64,000 bases of DNA from assembly GCA_024291935.2 (NCBI GenBank), contig CM044323.1, forward strand, positions 57,202,140-57,266,139, in the 5' to 3' direction. Shown here piece after piece: positions 32,522 to 43,914 of the stretch. Position 1 is the first letter of the stretch; every line of letters starts with the position of its first letter. Source of the DNA: Okapia johnstoni. Taxonomy: Eukaryota; Chordata; Mammalia; Artiodactyla; Giraffidae. The notes below the pieces were generated by a model. It was not told the DNA's origin. It searched no databases and saw only the letters and a program-made list of their open reading frames with translations. A program made the position numbers and the translations under genes.

Positions 32522-32772
32522 CAGCACTGTCCAATAGAACTTTCTGCAGTGATGGAAATGTTCTAATTTGTGTTGTCCAATACCATAGCCACTAGCTACC
32601 TGGGGTTTTTTGAGTACTGGAAAAGTAGCTGGTTCAAGTGAGGAACTGAAGTTATTTCTTTTATTTAATTTTAACTAATTTAATTAGACACACGTGCCTA
32701 GTGGCTATCTAATTGAACAACATAGATGTTGAAAATTTCCATCATGACAAAAAGTTCTATTAGACAGAACTG
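32522..32772. mobile_element. hAT-type non-autonomous DNA transposon with terminal inverted repeats
   Basis: Left end CAGCACTGTCCAATAGAA (32522-32539), right end TTCTATTAGACAGAACTG (32755-32772), which is its imperfect reverse complement. The interior keeps a 'tagccactagctacctgggg' and a 'gcctagtggctatctaattg' block, also inverted. This fits an old Charlie-type MITE. No 8-bp target duplication is readable. Confidence 0.75.
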
Positions 32773-33837
32773 ATTCAAAGTTTTAGTTGATGGGGAATAA
32801 TGCAGTTGACTTCAAGGATCAGGTAGATATTGGAAATGTCAGAACTGATTGGATATGAGACTGAAGGGACTGGTATGCATTCCACCTAAAAGACTTTCCT
32901 GTTTATTTATAAAAACTTTGATTTTGGACTGTTGCCAGTTTTAATTTCTGGATCAATATCTGGGGATATTTTCTAGTATGGGAGGCGCTGACCTGCTTCC
33001 AAGGCTCAAATCTACTGTGAAATTGGAGTTAACTATCACTTATCTACCTACTAGTCTACCTACCTAACTACATCAGTAATAAAAGGAAGAGGTTGGGCTA
33101 TCTTGGGTCTCTCTTAGGTCCATGATTCCATCACTGTAGTTACTGAGGAAATTGGTGAGAATGATACTTAAATCAATGATTCAATAATCTACATATATGA
33201 TGATGCAGTAAGTCACAGAAATGTTTATGACATTTAAGAACTGATAAGAATGCCTGCAGTGGTCACTAAAATTTTGCGAGACCAGTATGAAAAGCTCAGA
33301 AGAATTTTTTCTATGCTTAATCTATTTTCTATGTAAAATCTATATTATATAATAGATGGCACCTAGAAAATATTGCTCTTCACATGGCCTCAACAGCAAG
33401 AAAAGGTGGGTTCATTCTTCATTTTCATCTAACGCTTATACCTTCCTTTTATGATAATTTTGCCTGCATAGTTTGTTGAGGAATAATAATCAAATCAAAA
33501 TAAAGAGAGGACCTTGGAAGGAGCTATAATTCACAGCAGTGCCTGGTACATTGTAACTATCCTCGGTTGTGTTGAGCAGCAAGCACACTGAGGGCAAGCT
33601 TTTCCAGAGACAAGTGGAAAATTCAGAAAGGTCACCAAGTTAGATTAATGAGAAGAGCACATATCACCCACTTGAGTTATAAAAATTATATTTTTCTAGA
33701 AGCAAATATTTTCTGGAATCAATGAGCTGTGTTTTTCAATAGTATGCCAAGATAATTTATAGTGATATGTCAGTCTACTTTTAAAAGATATTTTCTGACT
33801 TTTCCTTTTCTGTTATTTTTTATAGTGTACCTATGTT
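32773..33837. other. Unassigned AT-rich stretch
   Basis: About 1 kb with no named repeat, RNA gene or credible coding frame. Confidence 0.4.
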
Positions 33838-34445
33838 TGTTGTGGTTATTCAGTTGCTAAGTCATGTGTGATTCTTTGTGACCCCATTGACTGCAGCACC
33901 CCAGGCTTTCCTGTTCTTCACCATCTCCTGGAGTTTGCTTAAATTCATGTCCATTGAGTCAGTGATTCCATCCAACTGTCTCATCCTCTGTCACCCCCTT
34001 TCCCAGCATCAGGGTCTTTTCCAATGAGTCAGCTCTTTGAATCAGGTGGCCAAAGTATTGGAGCTTCAGCATCAGTCCTTTCAATGAATACTCAAGGTTG
34101 ATTTCCTTTAGGATTGAATGGTTTGATCTCCTTGTAGTTCAAGGGACTCTCAAGAGTCTTTTCTCCAGCACCACATTTCAAAGGCATCAATTCTTCAGCC
34201 CTCTCTCACATCCACTGTGAGACCATGTGAGATGGTCCAACTCCCAAATCCATACATGACTGCTGGAAAAACCATAGATTTGATTATATGGACCTTTGTC
34301 AACAAAGTGATGTCTGTGCTTTTTAATGCTCTGTCTAGGCTGGCTGTACTTTTCCTTCCAAGGAGCAAGCATCTTTTAATTTCATGGCTGCAGTCATCAT
34401 CCACAGTGATTTTGTAGCCCAAGAAAATAAAATCTGTCATGGTTT
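33838..34445 (-). mobile_element. BovB LINE 3' end, 5'-truncated
   Basis: Left end 'gttgtggttattcagttgct' then 'ccattgactgcagcacccca', 'gtgattccatccaactgtct', 'ggccaaagtattggagcttc' and 'caccacatttcaaaggcatc'. Reading on the minus strand gives the BovB C-terminal RT region (34195-34461) with a frameshift near 34210. No readable TSD. Confidence 0.88.
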
Positions 34446-34771
34446 TCACTTCTATAAACAAGTAAGCTTCCAGAATTATCCATCACTAAAATCTTAACCC
34501 TGGTTTTGCTTCAGCGTTCAGGGGTTCATTAGGGTCAATTAGTCTTTGTTTTCTAAAGGATTTCAATAAATTGCCCTGGGAACTGAACTTTGTACTGGTC
34601 CTGCCTCCTACTGTCAAGGTAGGCATGCATAGTCACCAGCTTGGGCTCTGATCGCTGGCCAGAAGAATTGATTCAAAGCTTGCAGATAAGCCTTCAGGCC
34701 TGTTTAGCTTTGGCCTTGTCAGTGCTCCACTAGAATATAGTGGAGATCAGATCCCATCTCAGTGCAGTGAC
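34446..34771. other. Unassigned stretch
   Basis: No repeat or gene recognised. Confidence 0.35.
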
Positions 34772-34888
34772 TTCAGTTCAGTTCAGTTCAGTTCAGTTGC
34801 TCATTTGTGTCTGACTCTTTGAGACCCCATGGATTGTAGCATGCCAGGCCTCCTTGTCCATCACCAACTCCCGGAGTTTACTCAAACT
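34772..34888 (-). mobile_element. BovB 3' tip
   Basis: Tandem GTTCA pentamers (34774-34797) followed by 'gctcatttgtgtctgactct', 'ttgagaccccatggattgta' and 'tccatcaccaactcccggag': the extreme 3' end of BovB on the minus strand. Confidence 0.85.
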
Positions 34889-35082
34889 GCACAATACTGC
34901 CACTGAAGTACAGCTCCTCTGAAGTAGCCTCCTTTGACTTCTTGCATCTCAGTGCTTCTGTGGGAGAGGCAAGGAGCCATCTGCTAGAATGAAGAGATCT
35001 AGAAACATGGGATATAGAGGGCACGGTTGGGAACCCCAAACCAGCTTCATTTTACCCAACCTGTAGAGCAGAGCCTCCCATA

Positions 35083-35301
35083 AGTGAAGTAGTGAAAGTT
35101 GCTCATTCGTGTCAGACTCTGCAACTCCGTGTACTGTAGCCTGCCAGGCTCCCCTGCCCATGGATTTCTCCAGGCCAGGATGCTGGAGTGAGTAGCTGTT
35201 CCCTTCTCCATGGGATCTTCATAACCCAGGGATTGAACCCACATCTCCCACAATGCAGGCGGATTCTTTAATGTCTGAGCTACCAGGGAAGCCTGGAGAA
35301 T
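35083..35301 (-). repeat. Bov-tA SINE with 8-bp TSD
   Basis: 'gttgctcattcgtgtcagac', 'agcctgccaggctcccctgc', 'gcggattctttaatgtctga', 'gctaccagggaagcc' in reverse order of Bov-tA. Flanked by CTCCCATA at 35075-35082 and 35302-35309. Confidence 0.92.
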
Positions 35302-35507
35302 CTCCCATATAAAAATATAAAAGGCAGTAGAAAAGCTCCAGACAATGGTCAAACTGTTAATTGTGTCTCTAAAGTCCTTTAATTAAACTTTGAAACTCAC
35401 AGCATAAGTGAGGAGCATATTTAAAACTTTGATCCTACAAAATTTTATTTTCCTACAATTTCTTTTCCCCTTTGTCTCCTGTGTGTGCATGTGTGAGCTC
35501 TAGCTAA

Positions 35508-35719
35508 CATGCTCAAGTTGCTTCAGTCATGTCTGACTCTTTGCTGCCCTATGTACTGTAGCCTCTCCTGTCCACAGGATTATCTCAGTGAGAATCCTGG
35601 AGTGGGTTGCCATTTCCTCCTCCAGGGGATCTTCCCAACTGAGGGACTGAACCTGAGTCTCCTTTGGCTCCTGCATTGGCAGGTGGATTCATGAGCACTG
35701 AGCCACCTGGGAAGCCCCT
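35508..35719 (-). repeat. Bov-tA SINE
   Basis: 'gttgcttcagtcatgtctga', 'gagtgggttgccatttcctc', 'aggggatcttcccaactgag' and 'gagccacctgggaagcccc': reverse Bov-tA. Confidence 0.9.
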
Positions 35720-36399
35720 ATGCTATGCCCCCTATGTCCCCCATAACAGTTACAGGATAAAAGAGGGCATAAGCCCAAGGACAAAAGCAATGCAGGGAGA
35801 TGTTAGCCAAATCTTGGAAGTTGGAAAGCTGATACATGAGTGGTAGCTGACCCAATCGTCTAGAAAAAGCTGAATAGTGAAAGCCTGCAGAGGGTGCTGT
35901 GTGGAGGAGGTAAAGGAATAAACAACCTCATTCCTTTCACAGAACGCCAAAAATCTTCAGGAATTAGGGGCACTGAAGGTAGGTGCAGCTGATGACAAAA
36001 CATGCTTGAGTCAAGAAGCAGTTAGAAGCCCAACCCCTGTCCTGGCCCCACATGGTTAAAAAGGGAACGATTCAGGGCTCTGTAAATTAGGACTTCAGGG
36101 ATGTGATGGAAGCAGGAAGCAGAACTGTATTAAAACACTAGAGGCCCCCTGCCTCTGACACGAACTCTAAGAACACTAACAGCCAGAATTTTCCCTCCCA
36201 GCCAGGGATGAGAGGAGAGACAAGATGCCAAAGAGAAAAGATGCACAGACATTGGCACGTGGGGATTCTTCTGGCCCTGGCAAGCACAGCCAAGCATGCA
36301 GGGCTTCCTATCAGTTTTTTTAGCACCTCACTCTGTGCATCACTAGCCATTTGAGGAAAACCTCTCCTGTGAAATAGGAAGATCAAAATAAAGAAATAG
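35720..36399. other. Unassigned stretch before HAL1
   Basis: No gene. 36020-36400 may be the decayed 5' part of the HAL1 that follows. Confidence 0.35.
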
Positions 36400-37354
36400 A
36401 GAAAAGGACACAGGAAATATTGTAGGAAACAGACAACACAGAATGGGCCAATGGAAACTGAACAACAATAAAACCGTGTGGCCAAATGTTTTCAGAGAAA
36501 TAAGGAAGGTATTGTATTCATGAAACAAGAACAGAAAGCTAATAAAACCAAACATTCAGAGAGAAGGAAAAAAGAGTTCTTGGAAATTAAAAATGAAAGC
36601 AGAAGTGAATATTTCAATAGAGGTTTTGGAAGATAAAACAGTAGCACAAATTGTCAAAGAATGGAAAGCAATGTAGAAAATAGGAGGAAAGGTAACGAAA
36701 CTAGAGGATCAGGTCAAGAAATCTAATATCGAAAGACAAAGCTCTCCAGAAAGAGAACATAAAAATCACAGATGAGAAAATGAACAAATATATAATTTAA
36801 AACAATTTTCTTTGACCATGGAACAGAAGTTTCCAGTTGAAAGGGCCTTTAAGAGATCTCCAGCTCAGTGGGTGAAACACAACAGCGGTAACAACAAAAT
36901 TTATGTAAAGTCATATCATTATAAAATTTCAAAACCCTGGGGACAGAGAGAGTACTTAAAAATTTCTAGAGGAGGGAAATGGGCCATATAGAAAGGGTCG
37001 TAAATCAGAGTGGACTCAGATTTCTCAACACCAACAATATAAACTAAAAGACAGTAGAGCAAGGTGTTTTTCCAATCTAACTTTCTATACTTAGCCAAAT
37101 TTTTTTGAAAGTGTGAGTAGAATGAAAACATTGTTTTAATATTCATGTCTCACTTTACCTTTAATGCACTATCTCAAGGAAGCAGTTGGAGGATGGTGTC
37201 TTCCAAAATGGGACATAAGATTGGATTTGGGGAGTAAGAATGCAGCCTAGGAGAGAAGTGCAAGGAGTTTTCAGGATGATGGTCCTCGGATGGTGGCCGT
37301 GTGGCAGGGATAGAGAACAGATAGTTCAAATTAGGTTAAAAATCAATGGGCTTC

Positions 37355-37422
37355 AATGAGGTATGTATACACAATGGACTGTTATTCAGCCAGAAAAGAA
37401 TGAAATAATGAATGCCGTTTGT
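37355..37422 (+). mobile_element. L1 ORF2 C-terminal scrap
   Basis: 'gtatacacaatggactgtta' with 'ttcagccagaaaagaatgaa' is a scrap of the end of L1 ORF2. Confidence 0.6.
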
Positions 37423-37558
37423 GGGCTTCCCAGAGAGAAGGAAATGGCAACCCACTCCAGTATTCTTGCCTGTAGAATCCCATGGACAGAGGAGCCTGGC
37501 AGGCTACAGTCTATGGGTTTGCAAAGAGTTGGACATGACTGAGCAACTGAGCATGTAC
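37423..37558 (+). repeat. Bov-tA SINE, internally deleted
   Basis: 'gggcttcccagagagaagga' joins the SINE head directly to 'aatggcaacccactccagta', skipping the tRNA-like B-box part. Ends 'gttggacatgactgagcaac'. Confidence 0.85.
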
Positions 37559-38030
37559 AATGATGGTCCACAGAAAAGCAAGCAAAATGAAAAAACAAGA
37601 CAATTGTATAAAGAAAGAAAAGAAAGAATAGTACGTTTCTTAACCATTCATAATAATGTTAATGTAAGCATAATAGCATAAATTTTTGATGTCACTTATA
37701 TAGAAAGGTTAGGAAGGTGTGCCTGGATTGTATTTTGTGTGGGGCTGTCTTGTGAGTGTGTTAATATTTCATCTTACATAATAATAACTCAGTAGGTAAT
37801 ATCTTACATTGAAATTCAAGCAATGATGATATATCATATGAATATCACATCATATTACATTTGTAATATAGAAGAAAACAGCAGCTGAAGCAGCCCAAAA
37901 AGATGGAGGTGATCGCACCTGGGTGGTAGAACGTTGGGGTGTTGGTGGCAGGATCAGGGGCCTCTACTTTTTTCATGTTAAGCTTAGTAAAATTTTTTGC
38001 CTTTTAACGCAGTATATTATTACTTCGATT

Positions 38031-38699
38031 TTTAAAAAAGCAAAGAGAAAAAAGTGAAGGGAAATGACCTTTGGGTGAGTTGTCCTGTCTTGGGTGGGGC
38101 TGGGTTGGTAGGGAGGGACCATGAGGTCAGGTGGCGGACTTTGAGGTGGCCCAGCCAGCAGACACAGGGGGCTAAGTTAGGAGGGCTACCTCGCATAAAG
38201 GTAAAAAGCCTGAACCAGAGACCCTCCTTAGAACCCAAGTGTGCAGGACTTTGTCTTTCTCATATGGGGTTAGGAAACTAATTTTTTGATGCAAAATGCA
38301 GGATCACACACTTCATCCTTGTGTAGTTTAAATATCAGTTTTCAGTCTAACATTCCAAGTAGTTTAAAGTTGCTATTATTTAATAGGTTAATCAAAAATA
38401 TATAAACAGTGAAAAGTTGGAGTAGTATAAAAATATATAGAAAAAAGTAGATTTTTCTTCTAATTCATATCTCAGATATCCTAGAGATCCAGGATCCAGT
38501 ATCTAGATCCTGATTTGGGAAGATCCCTTGGAGGATCTCTTCCTAGAGACATTCCCAAGGGACACTCATTCATCAATTTCTTGATCTTCTTTCCAGCAAT
38601 TATCTATGCACCAATTATTTAGACACAAACTAACAAAGTCTATCCTCTTTCTTTTCACACAAATGTGTGATGTACATTCTTCAGCACGTTGCTTTTTTT
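38031..38699. other. Unassigned stretch
   Basis: A tiny Bov-tA-like phrase at 38509-38535 ('tgatttgggaagatcccttg') is the only repeat trace. No gene. Confidence 0.35.
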
Positions 38700-38709
38700 C
38701 CCCTCTAAG

Positions 38710-38880
38710 TAGTATATTTATCTATTCAAACATATCTCTTGAGCAGAGCAACTTCCACATGCCAGGCACTGATCCAGGCATTTGGAGATATGGGCCACTC
38801 CAGAGATCATGTTGTATCCACATATGTACATCTAATATAATCTTTATGCAATTACCCAGCACCTAATAGTGTTGCACTAT
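38710..38880 (+). repeat. L2 LINE 3' fragment
   Basis: 'ttccacatgccaggcactga' with 'tccaggcatttggagatatg' is the L2 3' signature. Confidence 0.5.
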
Positions 38881-41194
38881 TTTCCATATCAAATTCCCTG
38901 TGGAAGAACATCTGACGAATTCATAGAAGTTGAGAGTGTTTTGATTTTGAGTTGATCCTTGCTATGTTAGTATTCCTTTCAATTCTGTGCCACTGGAAAA
39001 TTTGATTCATCTGTCTTCTTCATGACACTGAAAGAAATGTTGAACTTTGTAGAGCAAGTCAGCACTGCCCCAGAGAATGCCCACGATTTTGCTGCAGCTT
39101 CTAAATTATCATTGTGGGGATTTGCCAGCTTCCATTGAATGACTTCCTGTAGCCAGTGCTTTCCATACCATCTCTAAACCAACTGCGGAGTTTCCCTGTT
39201 TTGCAGAATCAGGCTGGCAACTTACTCAGATATGTCTGGGATTCCTGCTGCTTTCAACAGTTGAGATTTATGTTTCTAAGAGTTGCCTCAAGCCCATTTA
39301 TACCAGTTGCTCTTGCTACTGTAGCTTTTTATATAAATGAATCAGACATCATGGGAACCAATGAAATATTAGTATGAAAAGGAAAAATTGTTTATGTAAA
39401 AACTGAGCCAAGTGCTTTGAATAAATTGATAAGGCTGAGGTGTTTAAAGAAATTCTGTCCATTTAGATGTGGATGAGAGAAATATAGAAAATTAGAAAAC
39501 AGACAAAAGATCACAAAAATTGAAAAAGGGTTTGCATTCAAGTTGTGCATGTCTTTAAATCTTTGTTTGCTAGAAAAACCCCAACAACTTAGAATCATAA
39601 AGGATTTATCAAAGATGTGCTTTCTTGCAAGAAAGAGAACAAAAATATATCTTGCCCTCAATCTAAAGACTGACAAGTGATTGTACATTTTGAATAGTTT
39701 AGTATCAAATAAAAATTTAAAGTAGATAGGTATTTTTAGTGGTTTCACTCTAGTTTATTTATTTATTTTTTTGATTAATGAGTGAACTGGGCTTCTACTG
39801 TAACAGGCTTCTACTGTAGTTGACATATGATTTGCATTTACCTGATGGTAATATCATTGAGTCTACAGTCTTTATTTGATTCAAAATGGCACCATGGACA
39901 GCTGTTTCAGATGCTTACTGATATCAAGATACAGATAGGAGTTCTCTAGCATTTTCCTTGCTCTTAATAACTCCAAGATTGGGGATGATGTAGCATGATC
40001 TGTTCTTTGTAAGCTTTTTTGTTCTGATTGATTTCTCTTTTTTTTCTAAAAGATCACTTTTATGATATGTTGGAATTTTCAAATCTTTCTAATAGAAATT
40101 ATTCTAATCTAGGATTCTGAGCTTCTAGGCTAGAAATTCTTATAGTCTGGGATGTTAGACTTCCATTGGTGTGTTCTCTGTTTGTGTATAGTAGTTGGTG
40201 ATATCATGAAGAAGTTACACAAACATGTTTGGACTCATGTAACACTAAGGCTGCAATTGCGGAGGAAGGGAGATGCACTAAAATGCCAGCTCTATAAGAC
40301 AAATGACTTTTCCCTGGAACTTAACTGTACACAATGGCAAGCTTATTTGTAAGTAGATATTTAAGTGTGTCTTTTAACTTTTTTAAAAAAATTAGAATAG
40401 TATTCATTTGCCTTCATTCTTCAGGTTCCTATTTCTAATGTTGAAAGTAACCCTGAGATGATCTCTGTTGCCTGTAATTCATGATTACATGATTACATAA
40501 TTCATGGAGACTTGATCAAGTTCATTAAAGGACTCAGGGTTTTCTGCTATTTCCTAACTCATACTGGACATGATTACATTGTGATGTTTCTTGTTCTTCA
40601 CTTTCCATTTGAAGAGAATTCCACATTCTGGTCACTTTGAAAATAAAACAGCCAGTTTGGTGGAGTGGAGAGTCAGGAACCAAGATTCAGAAAAAACAAG
40701 TTCTATTTCCTCATTGATTTTTACCATGAAAGCTTCCTGGTAAGCTCTAGCAGTAAAGTGTCCAGGCAGCCCCTATGATTGTGGGAATACAGTTCATGAA
40801 GGAAGCAGGCATGGCCCTCTTCAAATTTTCTGCTTTTGTTCTCCTTAAGAAGACCCCAAATTTGTTGTAAACTCCCGGTCTCTCAGTACTTACTGGCTAG
40901 TTTTCCCCCCTACATTCTGCTACTTCTAGATTTTTCTGTCTCTTTTGTACCTCCTTTAAATTAGCTTGTCTCCAGTTTCCATTCTGGCTGCTACTATATT
41001 TCTTCTTATTTTCAATCTTATTACAGTGGAGTGAAGTGAGCAAAACTTTATTTTTTTTTTTCAAGGAAGAGAAAATGCCATGAAAAGATGTACACTTTGC
41101 TATTTTTCTGACTATAATATAATGCCACCATTTCTTTCTTTCCTTCCTTTTTTTTCCTTCGAGAAGAATTACTTGAATGGCTCTTCTAGCTTGT
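38881..41194. other. Long repeat-poor unique stretch
   Basis: About 2.3 kb with no repeat that I can name, apart from short A/T runs (39757-39772, 41050-41062). ORFs of 60-118 codons on both strands have no domains. It may contain regulatory DNA, but nothing specific is visible. Confidence 0.4.
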
Positions 41195-41670
41195 GCATTC
41201 ATTTAACAACTATTTACAGAGTTCCTCCATGTGCCTAGCCCTGTGCTAAGCACTGTGATTACAAGAGCAGATGGGACAGAGCTAACCATCATAGGCAGAG
41301 GCAGATATCAAAGTAAATCAATAACATTATTACAAAACAAAATAGCCCCCCAAAATGAACACAGGTATGAAAGGTATATGGGGTGAGTCCACTTTGGATG
41401 GCAAAGCCCATGTAGCCAGACTAAGACGGAGATGAGATTTAAGCTGAGGAACAGTCAGCCATGTGAAGAGCATCTAGGCAAAAGGAATACCTTGTGAGGT
41501 CCTGGGAGGGAACAGAAGTGAATATTCTAGGAACTGATCCAGGACTGATAAAGCTGGAATCCAATAAGTAGAGTGGGAGACAAGGCACAAGGATGTGAAG
41601 TGAGGTAGAAAGATAGGGCCAGATAAATCAAGGCAAGACCATATTCATATCCCTAAGGTGTACACAGACA
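41195..41670 (+). repeat. L2 LINE, extended 3' region
   Basis: 'tagccctgtgctaagcactg', 'ggagatgagatttaagctga', 'aaaaggaataccttgtgagg', 'tcctgggagggaacagaagt' and 'gatagggccagataaatcaa' run in L2 order. Confidence 0.65.
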
Positions 41671-41709
41671 CCTGTTACATTACTAATATATCGCACAAGA
41701 ACAGGTAAT

Positions 41710-41950
41710 GTTTGATAACAGCAAGCGGCAACGGAGCCCTCATGATGTGTGCAGCGCTGTCCTAAGGGTCTTATATTTATAAATCATTTCTCTTCAGAAC
41801 TTCCCTATGAGGCAAGTATAGTCATCATCCCCATTTTGCATGAGGAAACTGAGGCACAGAGATAACTTCCCCAAGTTCTAATGCTAGTAAGATTAACCAG
41901 TGAAATTCAGATCCAGCCAGTCTAGCCCCAGGGCCTGCACTCTAGGTTAC
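41710..41950 (-). repeat. MIR SINE, nearly full length
   Basis: 'tatgaggcaagtatagtcat', 'catccccattttgcatgagg', 'aaactgaggcacagagataa', 'cttccccaagttctaatgct': reverse MIR. Confidence 0.82.
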
Positions 41951-42139
41951 TTTGTTCTACTCTTCGGTTTCCGAATGGGTCAGCCGCCAAGCCCAAATGG
42001 TTAAGAATGGCTTTGTTTGAGTCGGTAACATGTGGGCAGCATGGAACTGGAAGTTAGATTTGAAAACTTGATGATTCAGATTAAATAATTCAGGCAAGAA
42101 TATGTCACAAGTGATATATTCACAGGGGAAAGTTCTTTC

Positions 42140-42613
42140 ACATTGGTCTTAGCAATTATTTTTTGGATATGACATCAAAAACAAAGACAACAAAAGCAAA
42201 ATATACAAACAATACCATATCTGTCTAAAAAGCCTCTGTGCAACAAAGAAAAAAGTCAACAAAGTGAACAGGCAAGCTGTGGAATGGGAGAAAATATTCT
42301 CAAACCATGTATCTGATAAGGGGCTGATATAAAAAAATATGAGACAACTCATTAGCAAAAAACCAAATAACACAATAAAAAATGGGCAAAAGATCTAAAT
42401 AGTCATTTTTTTATGAGGAAGACAAATAAATGGCCAAAAGGTACGTGGAAAGGCATTCAGCATCACTGTATAGTATTTCATTATTTTACTGAAATTTCCT
42501 AAGAGTAAATCTTAAGTGTTCTCACCAAAAAGCAAAACCAACCAAACAAAGAAGGAAACCAGGTAAAGTGATGGATGTGTTAATTAACTTGATAGTGGTA
42601 ATAATATAACAAG

Positions 42614-42644
<31 letters not shown>

Positions 42645-42685
42645 TCACATTGTACAATTTAAGTACATGTAATTTGGTGTGGGTG
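42140..42685 (+). mobile_element. L1 ORF2 end and 3' part, old
   Basis: 'ggatatgacatcaaaaacaa', 'aaagcctctgtgcaacaaag', 'ggaatgggagaaaatattct', 'aatgggcaaaagatctaaat' are the C-terminal end of L1 ORF2. The following 'atggatgtgttaattaactt' part resembles an old L1 3' end. No intact frame. Confidence 0.7.
42614..42641. repeat. (TA)n microsatellite
   Basis: Fourteen AT dinucleotides without interruption inside the old L1 3' part. Confidence 0.95.
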
Positions 42686-43914
42686 CAGAAATCTTCTCTA
42701 TGTTTAGATACTCTGAGTTTTCATAACAGCTGTAAGTCTCTTTAAAACTCCATCTAGTCCCGGCTTCCTTCCCTTGAACCACCCTCTCCAGCCTCCCCTC
42801 CGTCCTCTTCTCAGCAGTATTGTTGCTCTTGCTTCAAAGTTTATTCTGTTTCCAGTTCAGGATTATTCAAATATTTACCTAAATCCTCCCTCCTTGGTTG
42901 TGAGTTATGACTGTGTCTTCTGAAATTTAAGAAAGGTAATATGGCTCAACATTTAATCTTTCATTGTTACCTAATAACTCATTTTTCTCTTAGAAAACAT
43001 TTCTTTTAGTTTAGAGATTCATGTAATTTGTGATTACTGGTATAAGTGAATTCTGAATCCTTAAGAACATGTGTCTAAATCCACACTCAGTCTGCTCTTT
43101 ACTTTCCCTCTTTAAATACTATTTTGTGGGTGTAGATTAATGTGTTTCTTAGGACAGTGACATTCCTCCTTTTTCTGATTCTTGAAGACTGCTGAGAATT
43201 CTGGTTGGTTAAGCCTTTGCAGGACATGCTTTCTCATTTTCCTGGGTCCAGACCTGCAGGGCCGTCTGGTGAAGGCAACTAAGGAAAGTCCATAGAATAT
43301 TAAACTGAAGGAGCCCCTGGCTAATGAGTCTGATCCTGAGACTCTGTGGTCTTCATCAGCACATTTGGGGTGATGTTTGATGGCTAGGTTGAAGTTGCCA
43401 GGGAGTTATTTTGCTAAATATAAAGTGCAATGGATTACAACTGGACAGAAGTCTTTAACAAAACTAAATAACACTTCTGAGGATAATGTATCTATTCGAG
43501 CTTTTGTAATTTATTTAGTAAGGGGTTGGCATACAACATGGATTAGGAGCAAGAGTTAGAGAGGCCAGTAATCGGTGAGGAAAAAATGTAGGTGAGGCCA
43601 GCCCTTCTCAAGATTCCAGCATTGTAGGTGTCTGTAGCAGGAGACCACTACTCTCTCTAGTGCTGTGACTACCAACACCGTATCCATCAGCTTCTCTTTC
43701 CTCTCTTATCAATCATCTTTTTGGCTCACACCTTAAATGTCAACCTCTAGATGTTGTTCTTAGACCACCTCTATTCTTAGTCTGCACACTCTCTCCAAGG
43801 ACTCTTACAAATTGCTTCCAAAGCATGCTGGTGACTGTATATATAGCTGCCTGTCAGATTGCTTTTCTGGTTTGTCTCTGTACCATGACCTCAGCACATC
43901 AAAAGCTAAAAGAT
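42686..43914. other. Unassigned stretch
   Basis: 1.2 kb without named repeat or gene. 43560-43850 has the texture of an old repeat ('gtctgcacactctctccaag'), not identified. Confidence 0.35.

Larger units (their letters stand above)
36400..38030 (+). mobile_element. HAL1 (half-L1) retrotransposon, old
   Basis: 'aaagagaacataaaaatcac', 'atcattataaaatttcaaaa', 'ccctggggacagagagagta', 'actcagatttctcaacacca', 'aacaatataaactaaaagac' and 'gtgtgagtagaatgaaaaca' are the ORF1-derived C-terminal region of HAL1, followed by its 3' part (37180-37330 and after 37568). Interrupted by a short L1 piece and a Bov-tA. No intact frame. Confidence 0.7.
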
